From the NCBI RefSeq assembly GCF_003013405.1, contig NZ_PXZL01000012.1:62001-126000 (forward strand): 64,000 bases of DNA. Reading direction: 5' to 3'. The DNA comes from Brevibacillus formosus. GTDB taxonomy: Bacteria; Bacillota; Bacilli; Brevibacillales; Brevibacillaceae. The position numbers and the translations under genes are program-made. Positions 61,512 through 64,000 of the stretch are shown in pieces. The stretch's first letter is position 1; each line of letters begins with the position of its first letter. The notes under the pieces were generated by a model. That model did not search any database. It worked only from the letters and a program-made list of their open reading frames with translations, and was not told where the DNA came from.

Positions 61512-62204
61512 TTACATCGACAAAACTCCGCCATAGATCGGCTCTTGCTGTGTTTTTTGTCCCCAGGTGCGCGTGCCATACTCGAAATGCCACCATTCTT
61601 TTGGATAGTTGACGAATCCGGCAGCGGCCATCACATGATAGAGCAGTCGGCGATTGTCTCGAATCTCGATGTCTTTTTGGGTAGGCTGTACAAGTTCTTC
61701 ATAATGGCGAGTCTCAGCCCTTTCACTGAAATCATCGAAGGCTGTTCCCATCTCCAGCCAGCCATCAGGTCCTGCGATAGTCAGATCGACTGCACCACCG
61801 GATAGGTGAGGCGACGGTTTGGAGAGGTCCGTTGTTGGATAAGCGACGAATTTGCTCAATTCTTCCGTGAGTGCGGGCCCTTCCTGCCAGCCTTGTAGAA
61901 GCAAGGCTTCACGAAAACGGGCATACAACGATGCCTGTACCTCGAACGAGCGCCAGCCGTCCAGTACGACGAGCTTGTAGCCAACAGGCAGTTTCGCGGC
62001 TGCCGCGGCGAGCCTGCGTGCTGCCCCTTCTCGCAAAAAGGCTTCTGGCTGTGTTCCAGCATAACCCTCGTGGTAGTAGGCCGGATAGACTGTGATTTGT
62101 TCCGCAAGGGAAGAGAGGGGGATCATCGGTTCGCCGCATTCCTTGATCGGCAGTGGGCTGGGCAGGACCATGTCTGGTATTTTTGGAATCGGAGGAAATA
62201 GCAT
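61512..62204 (-). CDS. D-alanyl-D-alanine dipeptidase (VanX/DdpX type, M15D)
   Basis: A 230-aa zinc dipeptidase. Zinc ligands and catalytic Glu are intact: SPHLSGGAVDLTI (SxHxxGxAxD) near residue 130 and EWWHFEYG near 205; the Arg that stabilises the transition state is in DGWRSFEVQASLY. It hydrolyses D-Ala-D-Ala, for recycling or turnover of peptidoglycan precursors. No vanA/vanH is near, so no glycopeptide resistance set is implied. Confidence 0.92.
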   Translation of the reverse strand: MLFPPIPKIPDMVLPSPLPIKECGEPMIPLSSLAEQITVYPAYYHEGYAGTQPEAFLREGAARRLAAAAAKLPVGYKLVVLDGWRSFEVQASLYARFREALLLQGWQEGPALTEELSKFVAYPTTDLSKPSPHLSGGAVDLTIAGPDGWLEMGTAFDDFSERAETRHYEELVQPTQKDIEIRDNRRLLYHVMAAAGFVNYPKEWWHFEYGTRTWGQKTQQEPIYGGVLSM

Positions 62205-62363
62205 GACTGCACACCACTTTCGATTGTTTTGCCAATAGGGTAACGAAAAACATCAAGTAAGTAAACGGTCATTATCTTAAATTTTCTGCCAATAGACACC
62301 TGCGACGAATCGGCAGCTTTTGCTTGAATCCTCGGTAGCTTTTGCTATTATTAAAGCAAGTGC

Positions 62364-62392
62364 TTGTCAACGAAACGAATGACATTTACATA
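62364..62392 (+). promoter_or_regulatory. Promoter of the cobalamin operon
   Basis: TTGTCA (62364-62369), 17 bp, TACATA (62387-62392), directly upstream of the riboswitch. Confidence 0.6.
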
Positions 62393-62400
62393 TGGAAGAG

Positions 62401-62592
62401 AAACAGGTCCTTGTTTTAGCGAAACCGATTCGCAGGAGCAAGGTTAAAAGGGAAGTTTGGTGAAAAGCCAACGCGGTCCCGCCACTGTAAGAGAGTAGCT
62501 GTTCTTCAAGGCACCATGCCATCCACTGCCCATCCGGGAGCGGGAAGGAGAAGAAGAGCGATGATCCTCGAGCCAGGAGACCTGCCTGTTTT
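62401..62592 (+). ncRNA. Cobalamin (B12) riboswitch
   Basis: The conserved core is clear: AAAAGGGAAG-TTTGGTGAAAAGCCA, then GCGGTCCCGCCACTGTAA, and the B12-box region GAGCCAGGAGACCTGCC at about 62572-62588. It binds adenosylcobalamin and turns off downstream genes when the cofactor is plentiful. Both genes downstream, btuR and cobD, act in corrinoid synthesis, which fits. A terminator is at 62656-62703. Confidence 0.95.
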
Positions 62593-62655
62593 ATGTTTAC
62601 ACTGATTTCCTTCGGGTCAAAGGAAGAGGTGAGGATTGTTGCTTTTCAGCTATCC

Positions 62656-62703
62656 GCGCTTTGTTTTTCCTTACGTACTGGGGGGAAACAGAGCGCTTTT
62701 TTT
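62656..62703 (+). terminator. Regulated terminator of the cobalamin leader
   Basis: GCGCTTTGTTT (62656-62666) pairs with AAACAGAGCGC (62686-62696), one wobble, followed by TTTTTTT. Expected expression platform of the riboswitch. Confidence 0.75.
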
Positions 62704-62706
62704 CTG

Positions 62707-62784
62707 TGAAAAACGTCTCGACGTTTTTCATAAAAGTGGATGCGACCGCTTGCGGTCAACAAAACGGTCATGACCGTTTTGTTG
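62707..62784 (+). repeat. Three adjacent perfect palindromes before btuR
   Basis: TGAAAAACGTC-TC-GACGTTTTTCA (62707-62730), GACCGC-TT-GCGGTC (62744-62757), and a perfect 28-bp palindrome with half CAACAAAACGGTCA (62757-62784). They lie after the terminator and before the btuR ribosome binding site. There is no T tract after the last one. They may be operators, processing sites or a repeated palindromic element. Confidence 0.7.
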
Positions 62785-62843
62785 CTTCGGAAAGTATGGA
62801 TGGAACAACGGAGTAAAATACGTCACTTTTTGAGGTGGTCACG

Positions 62844-63392
62844 ATGGACAAAAACGATAAGAAGCGGGGCTTGACCCTCGTTTACACAGGAGACGGCAAA
62901 GGAAAAACAACGGCAGCAGTCGGGTTGGCTGTGCGAGCGACAGGGCGCGGGAAAAAGGTGCTGATGGTTCAATTCATCAAGTCGCCGGAGCGAACATACG
63001 GAGAAAAGATTATTTTCGACAAATTGGGCATTGAAATCGTGCAAATGGGCGTCGGCTTCACCTGGACGAAGACACCGGAGGAGCATCGTCAGGCATTGAA
63101 AGAAGCTTGGGCTTTTGCGAGCGAGAAGCTCTCTTCCGGCGCATACGATGTCGTTATTCTGGATGAGCTGAATAATGCATTGGCGATTGACCGCTTTCCG
63201 ATTGACGATGTGTTGCCACTGTCCGATGTGTTGGAAGCGATTCAAAACAGGCCAAGTCATATCCACCTCGTGATTACGGGACGGGCAGCAAAGCAGGAGA
63301 TTTTGGACATCGCAGATTTGGTGACAGAGATGAAGCCAATCAAGCATTACTACGATGAAGGGATTCCAGCCGTGCTGGGGGTAGAGTTTTGA
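62844..63392 (+). CDS. btuR: Cob(I)yrinic acid a,c-diamide adenosyltransferase
   Basis: A 182-aa CobA/CobO/BtuR-type enzyme that adds the adenosyl group of ATP to cobalt(I) corrinoids. P-loop GDGKGKTTAAVGLAVRATGRG near residue 15, FIKS, VILDELNNAL and VITGRAAKQEILDIADLVTEM are family signatures. ATG 62844 is preceded by GAGGTGG; an ATG-like start three codons before is less well placed. Also called cobO. First gene after the B12 riboswitch. Confidence 0.94.
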   Translation: MDKNDKKRGLTLVYTGDGKGKTTAAVGLAVRATGRGKKVLMVQFIKSPERTYGEKIIFDKLGIEIVQMGVGFTWTKTPEEHRQALKEAWAFASEKLSSGAYDVVILDELNNALAIDRFPIDDVLPLSDVLEAIQNRPSHIHLVITGRAAKQEILDIADLVTEMKPIKHYYDEGIPAVLGVEF

Positions 63393-64000
63393 CAAGCGCT
63401 GGTGTAATAGAAACGTACGGTCATGGTGGAGACTTGCTGACCGCAGCGCAGCGCTTTGGTCGAGAGCCCGGGCAGTTTCTGGATTACAGTGCCAATATTA
63501 ATCCGCTGGGGATGCCAGCAAGCGTCCGGGAGTTGCTGATGGCTTCGTTGGCTGCTGTAGCGCATTACCCAGACCCTGGACATCGTGTGTTTCGTCGTGC
63601 GCTGGCGAAACGGCTGCAAGTGCCGGAGGAATGGCTGCTGCCTGCCAATGGTGCAGCGGAGGCAATGGCATTGGCCATCCTCGGTCTTTCGCCGCAAACA
63701 GTTGGTGTGGTATATCCTTGCTTTTCGGAATACGCGCAACTTTCCGAGCAGTATGGAGCCCGTGTCATTGGCTGCTTTGGGAAGGAAGCGAACGGGTACA
63801 AGCCTGATCCTACAGAGCTGTACACGCTTTTTACGCAGTCTGATCTCGTATTTGTCGGGTCACCAAACAATCCGACAGGAATCCTGTATCAGCCGGATGA
63901 GCTGCGCCAAATGGCGGAATGGACGAAAGAGACCAATACGTGGCTCATTGTGGATGAGGCTTTTCTCGATTTTGTGGAGGAGGAGCGGCAGTATACGTTG
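63389..64000 (+). CDS. cobD: Threonine-phosphate decarboxylase (CobD), 3' end outside window
   Basis: The first 204 codons of a PLP-dependent enzyme of aminotransferase class I/II. It starts at TTG 63389, overlapping the btuR stop (TTGA). MTSAGVIETYGHGGDL and LDYSANINPLGMP are typical CobD starts; VGSPNNPTG and the PLP-contact WLIVDEAFLDF follow. CobD makes (R)-1-amino-2-propanol phosphate for the nucleotide loop of cobalamin. The histidinol-phosphate aminotransferase HisC is the alternative, but the riboswitch and btuR favour CobD. Confidence 0.9.
   Translation, partial: MTSAGVIETYGHGGDLLTAAQRFGREPGQFLDYSANINPLGMPASVRELLMASLAAVAHYPDPGHRVFRRALAKRLQVPEEWLLPANGAAEAMALAILGLSPQTVGVVYPCFSEYAQLSEQYGARVIGCFGKEANGYKPDPTELYTLFTQSDLVFVGSPNNPTGILYQPDELRQMAEWTKETNTWLIVDEAFLDFVEEERQYTL

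Noticed and set aside
59497..61596. Long open frames (286 and 288 codons) on the minus strand under the 697-aa gene
   Set aside because: Both are antisense shadows with many Arg/His/Cys and no start signals, while the + strand frame shows a continuous protein with domain-like conservation.
61512..62204. Vancomycin resistance cassette because of the VanX-type gene
   Set aside because: No VanH, VanA or VanRS homologue lies nearby; stand-alone D-Ala-D-Ala dipeptidases are common in Bacillales.
1..64000. CRISPR arrays, rRNA, tRNA, prophage or complete insertion sequences
   Set aside because: No regularly spaced repeats, no conserved rRNA or tRNA sequence such as GGTTCGAATC-type arms, no transposase, integrase or phage structural genes were seen.

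Overview
The window reads as chromosome of an aerobic, endospore-forming, low-to-mid-GC Firmicute, most likely Brevibacillus or a close relative. This rests on gene content (spoVR, helD, aa3-type quinol oxidase qoxABCD, glnQHMP with glnKL, a YerD-type glutamate synthase relative, many Bacillales DUF families), on AGGAGG-type ribosome binding sites with frequent TTG/GTG starts, and on many U-tailed hairpin terminators. No rRNA, tRNA, CRISPR, prophage or intact transposon was seen. All identifications come from reading motifs; no database search was possible.

Layout. 1-9 kb: end of an MFS transporter, a structured leader with two terminators before a branched-polyamine synthase (bpsA), a DoxX protein, helD, and an ECF sigma/anti-sigma pair. 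9-24 kb: spoVR, two SDR oxidoreductases divergent from a 3-hydroxyacyl-CoA dehydrogenase, a chemoreceptor with a sigma-D-type promoter, small unknown genes, a TerC-type transporter with LysR, an AbrB-type membrane protein followed by relics of tctC and tctB, then Lrp plus an EamA exporter. 24-29 kb: qoxABCD, followed by a 203-bp nested palindromic element. 29-32 kb: an AT-rich patch with a secreted YpjP-like protein and a small partner, and a half-size FAD protein.

32-37.4 kb is a beta-lactam resistance locus: blaR1-blaI, three BlaI-type operators, a class A beta-lactamase, an FHA/winged-helix regulator and a subclass B1 metallo-beta-lactamase. 37-46 kb: a lysine-rich exported protein, an MFS drug exporter with PadR, ADP-ribosylglycohydrolase, DUF membrane proteins, manganese catalase, and a second ECF sigma/anti-sigma pair. 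46-51.6 kb: glnQHMP glutamine importer plus the glnKL two-component system. 51.6-55.2 kb: nosDLYF without nosZ; nosD seems to start at a CTG codon. 55-62 kb: YerD-like FMN enzyme, peroxiredoxin, membrane protein, and a 697-aa protein with a TerD-like C-terminus, with two copies of a conserved terminator-bearing RNA element. 62-64 kb: VanX-type dipeptidase, cobalamin riboswitch, btuR/cobO and cobD (cut by the window end).

The leads most worth following are the beta-lactam locus with its FHA/winged-helix protein, the duplicated RNA element at 57.45 and 59.28 kb, the attenuator-like leader of bpsA, the nested palindrome at 29 kb, and the palindrome array between the B12 riboswitch and btuR.
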